A stretch of DNA of 64,000 bases from Salvia splendens (GCF_004379255.2 NC_056042.1:33707928-33771927), one strand, 5' to 3'; numbered from the stretch's first letter, positions 1 through 12,150 are shown. The notes: generated from the sequence alone by a model not told the origin. Program-made: numbers and translations.

Positions 1-181
1 TTAGACCAGTAAATACTAATCCAAAAAATGTGTATTATACATAGCTAAATAGTACTACTCCATAACACACGAAGTATAGCAAGTAAAGTTGATCAGTTAG
101 TATGAGCCTATTTGTGTTGTCTGGTGAGAAAAAATCAGTAGTTAAGAGAGAGAAGCTTCCTCAGCTTTGCCTTATTGAACC

Positions 182-2908
182 TTAGAGAAGAAGGGCTTGT
201 GGAAGTTGCTTTCTTGCAAACATCCTCGCCGCCACCAGCCCGGCCGCCAGCGCAGCTCCAAACGCCGTGTGAAACCTCACACAGTAGTATTTGGCCATGA
301 AGATCTTTGCCTTGTCCTTTTGCAAATCCAAACCAAATCAAACCCTCTTCTACTATGATGTTTTTATGAAAAAAAAAAGAAAAAGTTAAGTACCCCTCAC
401 CTTGTGGTACTTGTCAACAAAGCTAACCGCCATGTTCGCAACTGGCAGCGTTAGGCCACAGAGTACCTGTGGTGACACGACCGTTGTTGTGAGACAAAAG
501 TTGGGATAGCATTAGACTGAAGATAATGACAGACACTTACTACAGATGAGAAGGGGAGAGTCTGGGTGAGGCCGAGAATGAAAAGAAGCAAGTAGAGCAC
601 CACGACAGTTAGTTTCACTACTTTCGCGCCTCCTTCAGTCCCGAGCCTCACCAAAGGGGAGAACTTCCCGACTGCCTTGTCGTCCTCAATCTGAGCTATG
701 TATGAACACAAATCAGTTGTGATCAAGACATTTGTCATGAGAGAGAAAGGGAGAGAGAGAAAATCGACCTGATGAAAGTGACTACAGAAGAGGATTAAGG
801 AAGTTGTGATGCCAACAAGAATGGATGAAGCAACAACAGCTCCAGAAATAGGCAGCTGCCTAAAAACATAACTGAATTAGTAAAACTGTTTATTACAATG
901 TTTGTAGTAATGAGAATGAGCTACTTTGTGCTGCTCTGGAGCAAGTAAAAGGCGGTCGTTGCAAATGGCCCGAACGCTGCAAAGCACAGCGGCTCCCCTA
1001 ATCCCAAGTAACTCAGGCGAAACGGTGGGCACTGCAAAACAAATCATCACCACAGCTGAATTTTTTCATTTTGATTGTGAGATATGTTCAACTAGTGAAA
1101 TATATGCATTACCTGATAAACATAGCCGCAGATTATGGCATACGAAAGTAGCATTATCGAACGCAGACTTCCAGCTTCGACAGAAACCCAAGAAAGGCCA
1201 GCGAAGCCAAGTGCAAGTAGTATCCAAGCAACAACATGAGTCCCTGTCCGGCTTCACATAGCATTATCGTTACTCGTGCGTACTAGAGCAGAGACGGGCT
1301 TTTAGGGGAAAACACGATGCTTGTGATTCGTGAAAGGTAAGGGTTAAGACCATTTCTAACCTTCCAGCTAGATTAACAACTGATTCTTTCTTGTTTTTAT
1401 CTGCTCCAGTGTCAAAATCATACACATCGTTGCTGTCCAAAGTGGCACACGAGGCATTCAGAAGGATCATTCGATACAAAGATGAACAGAAATCATCTAA
1501 CTAATGAATTATGAATCCACTTTGGCCTTTCAAGATGATCAAAAGGCATAAACAAGGACTGTCTGTTCTAAGTGGAAGTGAATAACATATCGACACGAGT
1601 GATGAACGCGGACTGTTAGTAATGAGATCATACAATTCGGAAAAAGGTGAAACGCAAACCTTAAGTTGAGCCAAGCTATAATACAAGCTGAAGAAACACA
1701 CAGCCTGAGGAAACGGTTTACAAAATACTGGCCCGTCTCCAAATAAGCCGCTGCGCTCCCTACCTGTTTATCGAAGAAGCCAACGAACTATAAGTCATGA
1801 GCTAACAAATGCAGACCAATATCTCGAGAAACTTCTTCATAAATAACCAACAAAACAAGTTTTCAAGTGAAATGGCAAGCTTTTGATGACATAATTTCTG
1901 ATTAAATGCATAAGTAATTCAATGGCCATAAATATATCAACTCCTCAAGATCAACCCTTTGCCTCATTTTTAAAGGTAAGCACAGACAAAATGCTTCCTT
2001 CATGCTCGAATCACTCCAAATATCGAAACAAACATGTTCCCATGTCTAAAGGATTCACTGATTCTGCTCTTATAGTCATACAAACTCACTATACAATATC
2101 CAATTTTTTGAAAGTTTGAGCAATTCTTAGGATGCTACCAAAGTAAGAGTCGAATAAACATACTGCTATAGGAATCAGAGCAACGGTGTACATTGGTAAT
2201 TTGATGGCTCTCCATATCAAAGTTGCTTTAGAGATATCTTCCTCCCTCTCTTCTTCACTATGCTCTGCCACACACTTCAACAAAACTCCGTACCGCCTTC
2301 GTGCAGGCCTCGTGATCGCCTTATTGAAACGTATTTTCGCATTTTTCGGCCTTCCACCAACATGATAAATCCTGAAATGGGAATGAATTTGATCAAGTGC
2401 TCTCAACAAAAAAAAAGTAAACTATTCCAATATAAAGGTCTAACTAAACTAGGAGTCTAAGATTCCATTCCACATCTTAATATGAGACAAGAACCCAAAA
2501 CAGAAAGAAAAAATAAATGATTTTTAGAACTCCATCAAGAAAAGAATGTGAAACAGAAGCCATGCTGATAACATTGCTTCAATAAACATTAAATATTACA
2601 ACTAAAACCAACTTTTTATATGATTATCATGGTTTTAGACTTTAGTGACTACTTTTATCCAATAAAATATCCCATCACACAGAAAGTGGAGAAATTTAAA
2701 CCATTGATTTATCAGATAAACACAAAATCACAACACCATCTGGGAAAAAGGGAATTCCAACTAAAAAAAGATAAGATTTTGACTAACAAAACTAAAACAA
2801 ACACACACAGAGAGCTTGCCTATTAACAGTCTGTATGTTGGGAAGGAGTTGGTTGAGATTCTTGACGTCATGGCGGAGGCTCATGGAATAGAATGCAGCT
2901 GCTGCCAT
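182..2908 (-). CDS. ABC4: 1,4-dihydroxy-2-naphthoate phytyltransferase, chloroplastic (MenA/ABC4), 10 exons
   Basis: UbiA-family membrane prenyltransferase that attaches the phytyl chain to 1,4-dihydroxy-2-naphthoate in phylloquinone (vitamin K1) synthesis, the quinone of photosystem I. Exons read on the minus strand: 2908-2820, 2371-2164, 1763-1660, 1432-1361, 1251-1113, 1031-925, 859-769, 690-541, 466-401, 316-182. Phases agree throughout and give 386 aa, close to the known plant ABC4 length. Visible signatures are the Asp-rich prenyl-diphosphate site SNDVYDFDTGADKNK in exon 4, YVYQCPPFRLSYLGLGEP across exons 5/6, and the second Asp motif QIEDDKAVGKFSPLVRLGT in exon 8. Several hydrophobic helices follow. 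The N-terminal ~75 residues are poor in acidic residues and suit a transit peptide. The start is the first ATG upstream of a GC-AG intron (donor at 2819). The family call is very secure; exon 1 is the least certain exon. Confidence 0.93.
2814..2820 (-). other. GC donor of ABC4 intron 1
   Basis: On the minus strand exon 1 ends AATAG followed by GCAAGC, the classic strong context of GC-AG introns. Using it joins exon 1 (89 bp, phase 2) to exon 2 at 2371 in frame. The nearby GTTAAT inside the exon would leave the wrong phase. A downstream GT donor was not found in frame. Confidence 0.65.
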
Positions 2909-3509
2909 AGCTGAGAATTCAAGAATTGTGAGAATCTCTATTTGTTTGGAGAGAGAGAGAGTGAGGGGTTAAGTCTAGAGGGAGAGGGAGGAAGAGATAG
3001 TAATAAACAGAGGGAAGGAGATTTCAATTTTCAACCGCACAGATTTGACAAGAATGGAATTTTATGGAGAAGCTAGTAGTTACAGTTCGTTTCCCACTAG
3101 ATTAAATTAAGCAAATTATTGTCTATTGGATTGGGATAAGACTTTCTGATTGGCTAGTCAAGTTGGGTGGGCCAACCTACTCTATTATTTTATGTTTATT
3201 TTTATTTTTATTTCTTTTCGAGTATTAATGGTAGTAAAATGGAGTATTTTGAATTTCATAAATCAACAAGTACTAATATAGCAGAAAATTATCATAAGGG
3301 CATCATCAACATTGTGCTCAAATTTAGAGCACGTGTCCGTTCCATGCCCGTGCAACGCAATATAGTCTAAGCTCGAATATGATGTTACTCTTACGAGAGA
3401 TAGATACATTGATTTTAAGTTGTTGACTTTATGACGAGAGTGTTGTTTATTCTTTTCTTTCTAAATTTATAAAACCAAGATTATAAAGAATTTTGGTGAT
3501 CAATTCTTT

Positions 3510-3918
3510 ATATTTATTACTAAATGAATGATATGCTACATACCTTATGCAAGCATCACTCTCGTTTGAAGCATATTTAGCATTGTTTGTTTCAATTTAT
3601 ATATTTAGTTTGATTCTAATACATTAAAAAATGTTATTGAAGTTTTCAATTTCACAAAATTCATAAATATCAAAGCTTGATTACTTGTTCCTCTATAACT
3701 TTGAATAAATTAATAAAATACTAAATAAAGCTTTGATTTTTATGAATTTTGAGAAATTAAAATTTTCAATAACATTTTTTAATGTATTAGAATCAAACTA
3801 AATATATGAATTGAAACGAACAACGATAAACGTGCGTCAAACAAGAGTGGTGCTCACATGAGGAATTCACGTAAGATATAAGATATGTAGCATTTCATTT
3901 CTCTTTATTACTAATATG
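3510..3918. mobile_element. Foldback MITE-like element with ~175-bp inverted arms
   Basis: The left arm (about 3510-3682) and the right arm (about 3736-3918) are reverse complements over most of their length. For example TTTGATTCTAATACATTAAA in the left arm matches its complement near 3780-3800, and GATATGCTACATA at 3530 matches TATGTAGCAT at 3885. A ~50-bp AT-rich loop separates them. There is no ORF. The exact ends and target duplication are not clear, so the superfamily is left open. Confidence 0.7.
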
Positions 3919-4972
3919 CTTGACGAACAATAGAGCAGCGTTACATAATCAATTAAGAATAAAAACGTAACAACAATTAAAGAACAACGAAAACAAATCA
4001 TTTGTTCAAAACCATTAATTACATGGAGTATAAAAGGAACGAATATTGTAAATTTTATTAGATTTAACTATAGATTAAATAGTTGTAACAAAAAATATAA
4101 TAGAATATTATTAGATTTAAGTAGAGATTAAATAGATTGCGTTACTTTATTGTACAGTAATTGTTATAGGCTTACTATTTGGCTTGGACACCACTTGCGA
4201 TTCCAACCTTTGAAAGGTTTTAGAGACTTCATTTGTCACAATTAAAAGCACTAGTTTTCGTGTTAATTTAATTCTAATAACCTGCACTCCGAAAATAAAT
4301 ATTACTATTATGCATTTTTTGTCAATCAATACTATTTTTTTAGAACTAGATAGACAAGAAGACGTAAAATTTTGTTAATAACCTTAAATATAAAACTAAA
4401 AAGATCTAGTAGTACATATTTGAGTTTAGGTTGAGTTCGGCTAAATTTGCTCAAACACAATAATTTCATTTGAAAAAAATTAGTCCATTGGATTATAGAG
4501 TCTTATGCCAAAAAAATTAGTAAATGAGAAAATAATTATCAGTTATAGGTAGGAATTAGGATCATAGGATTAGGAAGCTCATAGCATAAGGACTTTCTTA
4601 GATTATTTAAGAAAGGCTAAATTGGGGAGAAAAAACATTAAATTTGATCAATTTAATGTCAATCACATAATTGTCAAAAATAACCGCCTATGGGATTGCT
4701 TTTTTTTTTCTTAATATATAGTATATGCATAGGGCGTGGATTATGGTTAGCATTGGGCATGAAAACACAATAAATAGTACTTCATGAAAACACAATAAAT
4801 AGAAGTTTTTCATTTTCTGAACTCATTTAAAAAAAATAATATTAATTAATAATTAAAATAGAAAAAAATAATGTAAAGAAACTGAATGGAGCTAGTACTT
4901 ACTTTGAATTTTAAATATTCCAGATATATATTAATGTTGTATAAGTTGACCAACCTAAATTTTGAACATAAA

Positions 4973-5105
4973 ACGTGTTTTAGTGGGTATACGTTTTCTA
5001 TCAGTCCAATAAGTGCGAATGCTCGACTAACTATAATCACGATTTAGTGGGTACACGTTTTCTATCAGTCTTGAACTCTGAATGTTCGAATCACTCTATA
5101 ATCAC
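4973..5105. repeat. Tandem duplication, ~65-bp unit, two copies
   Basis: Two adjacent units share TTTAGTGGGTA, ACGTTTTCTATCAGTC, a GAATG(C/T)TCGA block and TATAATCACGA. They are about 80% alike. No function is suggested. Confidence 0.75.
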
Positions 5106-5697
5106 GAGGGCTAATAGGACCAAATTACTTCCAATATATTATATCCAGCTTTTAATATAAGTTGATTTAAATAATTTTGTCCGAATTTCTAAAAATTAGA
5201 TAATACTCCATATATAATAAATTAAGGTAGTGGTTTTCCATATTATAAAGAACATCGAAAGACGACATTCAAGATATGAGATTCAGTGTCCCACCTCAAA
5301 ATTTATCTTTTCAATAGAATTTTTTATTATAAAAATGTTTAAATTTAATAACATAAATTTCGACTTAAGCATACGAATTTTGAAATTAAAGTTCTACATA
5401 GCAACACGGGATGAGACATATAATCTCATCTTACAAACCTTGCACTAATTTGTGCTTTCATGTATTTTGTAGATAAAAATTTACGTATAATATACTCATT
5501 TTGTCTCATAGGAATATACACATTTTTAGTTGGACACAATTTTTATACTCATTTAGTATCACAAGAATATATATTTTTAATTGGGTATCACTTTTAATTT
5601 ATAATTGGTAAAAAAAAAGCTAGAATAAAAAATTAATTAAAGTGACTAATTTTCGAATAATTTCTCATCGACATAATTTATTAACCATAGAACATTG

Positions 5698-5830
5698 AGC
5701 TCACCTTTATTAACCATATATATTTCGAATATATTTATTAACCATAATTTATTACCATATATATTTCGAATATATTTATTAACCATAAACCATAATTTAT
5801 TAACCATATATATTTCGAATATATACTCAT
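5698..5830. repeat. AT-rich tandem repeat (TTATTAACCATATATATTTCGAA-type unit)
   Basis: The unit TTATTAACCATATATATTTC, followed by GAATATA, recurs three times with small indels. It lies about 150 bp beyond the stop codon of the EXL gene, so it is downstream of that gene. Confidence 0.75.
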
Positions 5831-5985
5831 TACACTGACCTCAAATTGAGCTCACCTTTTATTAACCATAAAACATTTATTTCTCCTTCTCTGACTTGAC
5901 ACGACAACAAATTACCCCAAATCGAAACTTAAATAGAATGTACAACACCTGTACCCCAAAGTACAACCCCATATCCACAAAACAC

Positions 5986-6885
5986 TCACACCACCGTAGA
6001 GCACCGTGAAGTCCGCGGGTCCCACATCGCCGGAAGCAAATACCTCCGCCCATTCACCCCATGCGCATTATAGCTCCCCCCCGTCGCCTCATCCGTCTTA
6101 ATCTCCCCGGCGTAGCCCGGGTACGCCCCCTTCCCGAACACCCCCGCGCACGCCGTCACCGCCTCCACCGGCGCCGCCGCCGCGCCCTGATAGTACCCGT
6201 CGCTGAACGGATTCGTCACCGCCCCGGCCAGCACAGCCGCCAAGTTAACCACCATCCCGTCCGCCGCCACGTCGCCGTTCGGCGCCACCAGCGGCGGCCC
6301 CTGCGGGCCGTACGCTGGCCTGTGGAACGGCCACGCGCAGAAGCCAGGGCATTGTGCCCCGGCGTCGCCCACCCAGGCGTACAAGAACCGGCCCGGCCGA
6401 CGGGCCGACGACGACCCGTGGGTCCCGCACCGGTTCATGCAGAACCCGTCCACGCGGACGTCGTCCGCTGTGAGGACGACGCTGATCAAGTTGCCAGTCT
6501 GGCTGCTGATTTTTGCGGCCAGACTGGCAATTTGGGAAGTCTTGAGGGACTTCCCAATTGAGCAGCGGTCGTCGAGGATTTGCCTCGCGGCGACAGCTAC
6601 AGAGCCGCGGACGCCGTTGTACCTCTCCGTCTTCCTCCACCACGAGGCGACGGAGGGGGCGGGGGGTTTGGTGGAGTTGAGGGATTCGAGGAAGTCGACG
6701 ATGATGGAGCGGCGGGCAGGGGTGAAAACGCCATACCAGAGGAGGTTGACGGTGACGGTGCCCTTGAGGAGGGGGCCGTGGTGGTATTTGAGCAGCGGGG
6801 GCTGCTCCTCCACGAGGGCGGCGGTGGAACAGGAGGTGAAGAAGAAGAGGAGGAGAGGGGTAAGATAGTAAATTGATGATGCCAT
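5986..6885 (-). CDS. EXL2: EXORDIUM-like secreted protein (PHI-1 family), single exon
   Basis: Apoplastic protein of the phosphate-induced-1/EXORDIUM family, which links brassinosteroid and carbon status to cell expansion in Arabidopsis. The 299-aa protein begins MASSIYYLTPLLLFFFTSC, a clear signal peptide ending near Ala23, followed by the family pattern LKYHHGPLL, then TVNLLWYG. Later family motifs are SWWRKTERY, LTADDVRVDGFC, Cys-rich GDAGAQCPGFCAWPF and the C-terminal Gly/Asn-rich GGSYNAHGVNGRRYLLPAMW. An in-frame ATG exists upstream at 7011, but the residues before MASS are not signal-peptide-like. A TATA-like box at 6925-6933 makes the inner ATG (6885) the better start. The gene is GC-rich compared with its surroundings and intronless, as is usual for EXLs. 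The numbering (EXL2) rests on gene order only. Confidence 0.93.
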   Translation of the reverse strand: MASSIYYLTPLLLFFFTSCSTAALVEEQPPLLKYHHGPLLKGTVTVNLLWYGVFTPARRSIIVDFLESLNSTKPPAPSVASWWRKTERYNGVRGSVAVAARQILDDRCSIGKSLKTSQIASLAAKISSQTGNLISVVLTADDVRVDGFCMNRCGTHGSSSARRPGRFLYAWVGDAGAQCPGFCAWPFHRPAYGPQGPPLVAPNGDVAADGMVVNLAAVLAGAVTNPFSDGYYQGAAAAPVEAVTACAGVFGKGAYPGYAGEIKTDEATGGSYNAHGVNGRRYLLPAMWDPRTSRCSTVV

Positions 6886-6924
6886 GGTTTTTGATATTTT
6901 GATGAGTTTGGAGGGAAGGTGGTA

Positions 6925-6933
6925 GTTATATAG
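6925..6933 (-). promoter_or_regulatory. TATA box of the EXL gene
   Basis: CTATATAAC on the minus strand lies 40-48 bases upstream of the chosen ATG and would place transcription start only about 10-15 bases before it. A short leader is plausible. Confidence 0.45.
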
Positions 6934-7186
6934 TGGGAACGGGAGAAGAGAAGGGTCAGGATTGTGGGGACACGTGGGGTGATATAAGTGGATGGGGAAT
7001 ATGTGCCACAATGGAAGCTTTGTCTGAAGGATGGTGCGGATGATGTTGACGTTCGTGTTTTGTGTACGGTTTTGCGCCTGAAACTGATTTATGATTGGAC
7101 ATGTGAATGCTTAGATGTATTATTCAATTCGTCAGCGATATAAAGTCTTTTACTACTATGATTCAATTCGTCAGCGATATAAACTT

Positions 7187-7370
7187 TACTTCTCTCTGTC
7201 CCGCACTACTCGTAATTTTCCTTTTAGGCACGGAGATTAAGGAATGAGTGATAGACAAAGTCAACAATTACGGCGGTAGGTATAAATTGTTACTATAAAT
7301 AGAAAGAGTGCAAATAACTTGGGACACCCAGAAAGGAAATAAGTGCAAGTAGTACGGGACGGAGGGAGTA
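7187..7370. mobile_element. Stowaway-type MITE
   Basis: A 184-bp element bounded by TA, with the hallmark end CTCCCTCCGTCCC-like sequence: left TACTTCTCTCTGTCCCGCACT and right GTACGGGACGGAGGGAGTA. The inverted ends extend into AATTTTCCTTT / GAAAGGAAAT. It has no coding capacity. It sits about 300 bp upstream of the EXL ATG. Confidence 0.8.
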
Positions 7371-7420
7371 TTTTGTAGCCAGAGGGATAACTCGTAAAGG
7401 CACGTCACCATCTTATTTGG

Positions 7421-8075
7421 GTCCGAACACATGGCTAAGGTGTGTCGTACGTTTCTGTCCGGGTGCTTTGTTGGAGAGAGAGCGCGGTCACAGTGCACAA
7501 ATGAATATCACATATCGGGTGCAATATTGAGAGTGGTTAGCAGTGAGATGGCAAGAGTTGTTTGTGGTACAATTTGAGAGTGGTTAGGTGGTGGCCAGCC
7601 ATAAATAGAAGGTAAGTGGACATGATTCATATATGAAAAGTAAATAGTTAGCACAAAAGAGAATATAGATAAGATATAGTACATATTTTAAGTTTATTTA
7701 AACCTTAGTAATTCTAGGATAAGATAGTTATCTATTCTAACAAATTAAAAAGTAAATGGATGGGATAAAAGGGAATGTTTTATATCTTTAATCGCACCAT
7801 AATTGTTACTCGGTAACTCACACTCTATATTACTCGGTAACTCACACTCTCCAGCAACACAGCTGCACAGGACCATAGCACACACCTTAGCCATGTGTTC
7901 ATCCACTTTATGGTATCTATTGACTTATTTGTTTATTAGACAAGATAACTATCATATTTTGGTATTATATGAGTTAAACCAATTTAAAATAAAATATATG
8001 TTTTTATCAAATTTTATCTTATTTATATTCTTTTTCATCTACTTTTTATTTATGAATCATATCCACTTACCTTTC
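7421..8075. repeat. Two interleaved inverted repeats
   Basis: Repeat A: GAACACATGGCTAAGGTGTGT at about 7424-7445 is matched in reverse complement at about 7880-7906, with weaker similarity for a further 50 bp. Repeat B: AGGTAAGTGGACATGATTCAT at about 7609-7630 and the following ~140 bp match the reverse complement of about 7906-8075. The arms run A, B, A', B' rather than nesting, so this is not one simple hairpin. Confidence 0.6.
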
Positions 8076-10295
8076 AATAACGAATCATATCCACGATTAT
8101 CATATTTTTTGCTATTTTTTTATTATGTTGGTACATCACTTTTGTTAGTGATGGATAATATATATATATGTATTTTATTTATATAATATTGAATTTATAA
8201 TTTGGTTTCAATGATAACTAATTAAGTACACGAAAAAATTACTCTTGAACTTTTGGACGTACAATAAAAATTTAAATAAAATGTGAAAAAGTGAAAAACA
8301 ATAAATTTAAACAAGTGAACACATAAAAGTGAAATTGATATACACAAAATATTCATTATGAATTCAAAATGAAAATACATATAGTAATGAATACTTTGTC
8401 CTAGAAAGTTTGTCACATTTTTCAATTTTCATTTGTTCCATGAAATTTGTCAAATTTTACTTTTTAACATTTTAGATAGTGGGCTCCATACTGTATTAAC
8501 TCATTCTCATTAACCTTTTATTATAAAGTGAACTACAAAAATAGTCTTTGGACTTTAAAAATATCTCCAATAATCTCTGGACTAAGGGTTTATTTCGAAA
8601 TTGATCCTTTTGCATTGTTTTATCCTGAAAATGCCCTTATTGGGGACTGGACAATTTGGTATTTTCACATTTTAAACTCTTTCAATCTGATATTATTTCA
8701 ATGATTGTACTCCTCGTTCTAAGGAAGATGACTCAATCATTGGGCAGCACAAGATTTTATGTAACTTTATTTGTGTGTAAGGTGAAGAAATTAAAATATA
8801 AGACAAAGAATAAAATAGGTATGTTTTTATTTTTAGTAATGAATAATATTGATTTAGACATTAAAAGAAATGTGAGTTTTCTTCGGATAGAGGGATTACA
8901 ACTTAACTAGACGGATGAGTAATATATTTAGTGCTTATTTGGTAGCCTAGATAAGACAAAGATATGAGTTATATAAGTTACTAATTTGGCTGTTTGGTAA
9001 ATAAATAAAATTCATGTTTGGCCATCAAAACTCATCTCAGTCTGCTAAGGCATGAATCGAATTAGTTCAAAATGCGAATTATTTAACAGTCCAAAAGAAT
9101 AAGATAATATATCCTTATCTTAAAGTTTATCGTAATTAATTATCTTATGTTAATTTAATATGGGGATGAGGTAATATATGAAAATGCACGTATCACAATA
9201 TTTGTAGATATACTGTTTGGGACCACAAATGCAGGCAATTTAGTAGGTGGTGGACCAAAATGCAGAGGCTATGATTTTTTAAGAACAAGGCAGCTTGTTG
9301 CAGAATTCAAAGTATGGGAGGAGCTATGGCCCTACATCTGCAATTTTTCGAATGATGACATCAGCTTTTTAAGGGATATTGCTTCCTCCAAACTCCAATG
9401 CATTTATTTATATATAATTTCCAATGAGTTTTATTTGTATATAATTATTTTATCTTTTTTTTGTTTAGTAAAAATAGTCTTATTTTTATATGGCAGGAGT
9501 TTTATTGAAAATTGATAAAGTAATTAGAGATAAGGTGAAAAAATGTAAAGAGTATTAGAGGGAAACTTTGCAGTTTTAGAAATGAAACTATTTATTGTAG
9601 ACATCACATAATGTCAAAATGAGCCTATTTTTTTTGGATGAAGAAAGTAATAAAATATAAGCAAAAATAAATTAATAGATGTGAGATTTATTACCAAAAA
9701 TAGTAAAAAAGTAAATACGAATACGTTGGTGAATGTACCAAAAAAGAAAAATTAGTGACAAATAGGGGCAGATGGAGGAAGTAGTAAGTAGTTAGGGAGA
9801 TATTAATGTGTTCCATCAATTCTAATTGTAGCATGGGAAAGAGAAATAGAGAAATTAAGGAGAGGATATTTTTGCAGTCATGAATATATGATTGATTGGA
9901 TACATTATATGAAAATATGTATTTATTACAAGAAAATTAAAAATGAAAATATTAAAAATATGAGTAGATAAAATTAGTTGAATATAGAGATTATAATCAA
10001 AACTAGTGAAAAGTAAATGGAATAATTATTTGCAAATGAACGAACACGGAGCCAATTATGACGGACATGTAATATTAATATGTACGTTTGCCCATTTTCA
10101 AATTTTGGTATAAAGGTAAACCAGAAAATATACGTGATGAGTGAAATAAAGTTAGTGAATTGTAGATTCATTAAAGTAGTAAAAAGTAAATGAGATAATT
10201 ATTTGCAAATAAATGAAAATGATAAATTGAGCCGATTATTGTAGACATTGGGAGTATTAATTTGCATTCTTGCCCCTTCTAAAATTTTGTGTTAG

Positions 10296-10505
10296 GGATA
10301 TCAACATTTTTTAACACAAATATTGGTATTATGTAAATTAGGGTACATGATTTACATCTTTTAGGAATATCAACATTTTTTAACACAAATATTGGTATTA
10401 TGTAAATTAGGGTACATGATTTACATCTTTTAGGAATATCAACATTTATTAACACAAATATTGGAATTATGTAAATTAGGGAGGGAGTTTATATTACATG
10501 ATTTA
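10296..10505. repeat. 69-bp tandem repeat, three copies
   Basis: TCAACATTTTTTAACACAAA recurs at 10301, 10370 and 10439 (TTTATT in the third copy), a period of exactly 69 bases. The first two units are almost identical; the third carries a small insertion. Confidence 0.85.
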
Positions 10506-11719
10506 CATATTCTTGATTCAATTTCAAGTTTATATACTAATGTTACAATTAACTTTAGTGGTAGCAGACAACCTCGCTTAATGGAAACCTATCTATTTTT
10601 TAATACAGAGCATAATGTTTTTTTTTCATAATGTGAACACAACTTTATGGGAGTTACGTTTTGATTAAATTTAGTTTACTAATCAACGAATTAATTTAAA
10701 TATAGAATAAATCCAACCAAAAAGTGTAGAAATTTGTAATCCCAAATTTTTCACTCACGAGTCACGAGGCTAATATGTTCCTTTCATTTAATTTTTGTCT
10801 TTCTCATAACTAATGTTCATTTTAGAGTTTGTTCCTTCTCACTTTTTTATTTGTTTCTCTTATACTTATTCACATACTTTGTGTAATGTCCGTTTTTTTT
10901 AATTAAGGGGTGTTTGCTTTTTGTGAATATCTTGTTTAAGATATGGTGTGGTATGTTTTATTTGTTTTACATTATTTATGGGTGTGAATATTTAGTTTAT
11001 GGTTTTTGAAAAGCAAATTAATATCCTAATTAATAAATTAAATATCTCTCTCTCTCTCTCTCCCTCTCCCTCTCGGTTCTCTCCCTCACCCCACGATCTT
11101 CTCAACCCCCCCACTCCCACAAAACCGATATCTTTCCCTTCCCAATCACAATCAATCATCGGTTCTCTCTTCTCCCTCACAATCTCAACACCGGTAAGCT
11201 TCCTCCCTTCTCCCTCTCGGTTTTTACCTTCTTCCATTCACTCCCTCTCATCATCTTCTTGGATTCCTCAAGGTGATACCCTCCTTCGTCGTGAATCGGA
11301 GTCGTAAGAGGAAGTAAAGCTTTTACACTACGTTGAACTATCCGGGAAAGGTAATACTGTAAAAAATCATGGATTAAATATGCCCGGTCAATGGATTTTG
11401 ACCAAATAATAAATGTGACGAGACATTTAATTTTGTGAAATTAAATGACATAGCGTCGATCTACATTTTACGTAGGTAAATGTAGTATATTCACTTTCTC
11501 AAATCCGATTTCCGGTGAGTGAGAAATAGTGGATTAAAGTTGGGCATAATTAGCTTTTAATTAAAGCTTGGAGATGGAGCTTAGGGAATAATTAACTAGT
11601 GTTAATTATCCCACATTGGAGGATTAACACATCTTTAATGTGTATAAATTAAGTGACTTTATGTTACTTAATAATTATAGTGGACCAAGATGGGTGAAAG
11701 AGCCCACACGCGCGCACAC

Positions 11720-11887
11720 GCGCGCGCCGCCGCCGCCCGCCCGCCCGAGCCCGAGCCCGTGCCCGTGCACGTGCTCGTGCTCGTGCTCGTGCTCGTGGTC
11801 GCGGGCCGCGGGCCTCGGGCCTCGGGCCCGAGCCCGATCCCGAGCCCGATCCCGATCTTGATCTTGATCTTGGACTTGGACTTGGAT
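11720..11887. repeat. Evolving hexanucleotide tract in the LTR
   Basis: Successive runs of CCCGAG, GCTCGT, GGGCCT, GATCCC, GATCTT and GGACTT, all with a 6-base period. Because six is a multiple of three, every frame stays open and gives dipeptide repeats such as RARARS or DLDLDL, which are artefacts, not proteins. The matching tract in the 3' LTR is 30 bases longer. Confidence 0.85.
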
Positions 11888-12142
11888 CTTGGCAATTGGT
11901 CTTTGGGTGGTCTTTGGGCTTGGTGCTTGGCCCAAACTATTCTTTTTGGACCACCGCCGAGTCAGCAATCCAAGTGGCTTGACACGTCGTCAAGCGAGGC
12001 ACAGTCACGGTTGCCACGTGAGAAATCCACACGCTCCACACACGGATGGCACACTCCTGCCACACGTCTGTAACCGACGTCGGTTACGAATTGCCATGAT
12101 GACAGCCATCATGGCTGTTGACCCCCTGCAGTGGACTGAGCC

Positions 12143-12150
12143 TATAAATA
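12143..12150 (+). promoter_or_regulatory. TATA box of the copia 5' LTR
   Basis: TATAAATA followed about 30 bases later by CATCACTACACAATTC, a plausible start region near 12170-12180. The same box occurs at 18424-18431 in the 3' LTR, where it could drive transcription into flanking DNA. Confidence 0.65.

Larger units (their letters stand above)
2909..5985. other. AT-rich intergenic region between ABC4 and EXL
   Basis: No coding exon is recognisable here. The first ~150 bases are the divergent 5' side of ABC4, with GA-rich and pyrimidine-rich runs typical of a plant 5' leader. The rest holds a foldback element (3510-3918), a short tandem duplication (about 4973-5105) and an AT-rich tandem repeat (about 5700-5830), listed separately. 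Short ORFs here have no family resemblance and the base composition of noncoding DNA. Confidence 0.7.
7371..10876. other. AT-rich intergenic region
   Basis: No gene found. It contains two interleaved inverted repeats (about 7421-8075) and a 69-bp tandem repeat (10296-10505). A possible orphan Tourist-like end (GTGCTTATTTGGTAG near 8930) has no partner. Long poly-A/T runs and the lack of codon bias argue against exons. Confidence 0.65.

Noticed and set aside
6061..6876. Several GC-rich plus-strand ORFs over the EXL gene, including 166- and 143-codon frames
   Set aside because: Antisense shadows of the GC-rich EXL coding sequence; no family similarity.
8930..9190. A Tourist-like left end (GTGCTTATTTGGTAG after TTA)
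   Set aside because: No matching right end or second TTA was found, so no element can be delimited.
11640..11968. Overlapping ORFs encoding RARARS-, DLDLDL- or HEHEHE-type repeats in the copia 5' LTR (and the copies at 17891-18354)
   Set aside because: They come from a six-base repeat that stays open in all frames on both strands; no start context or conservation supports a protein.
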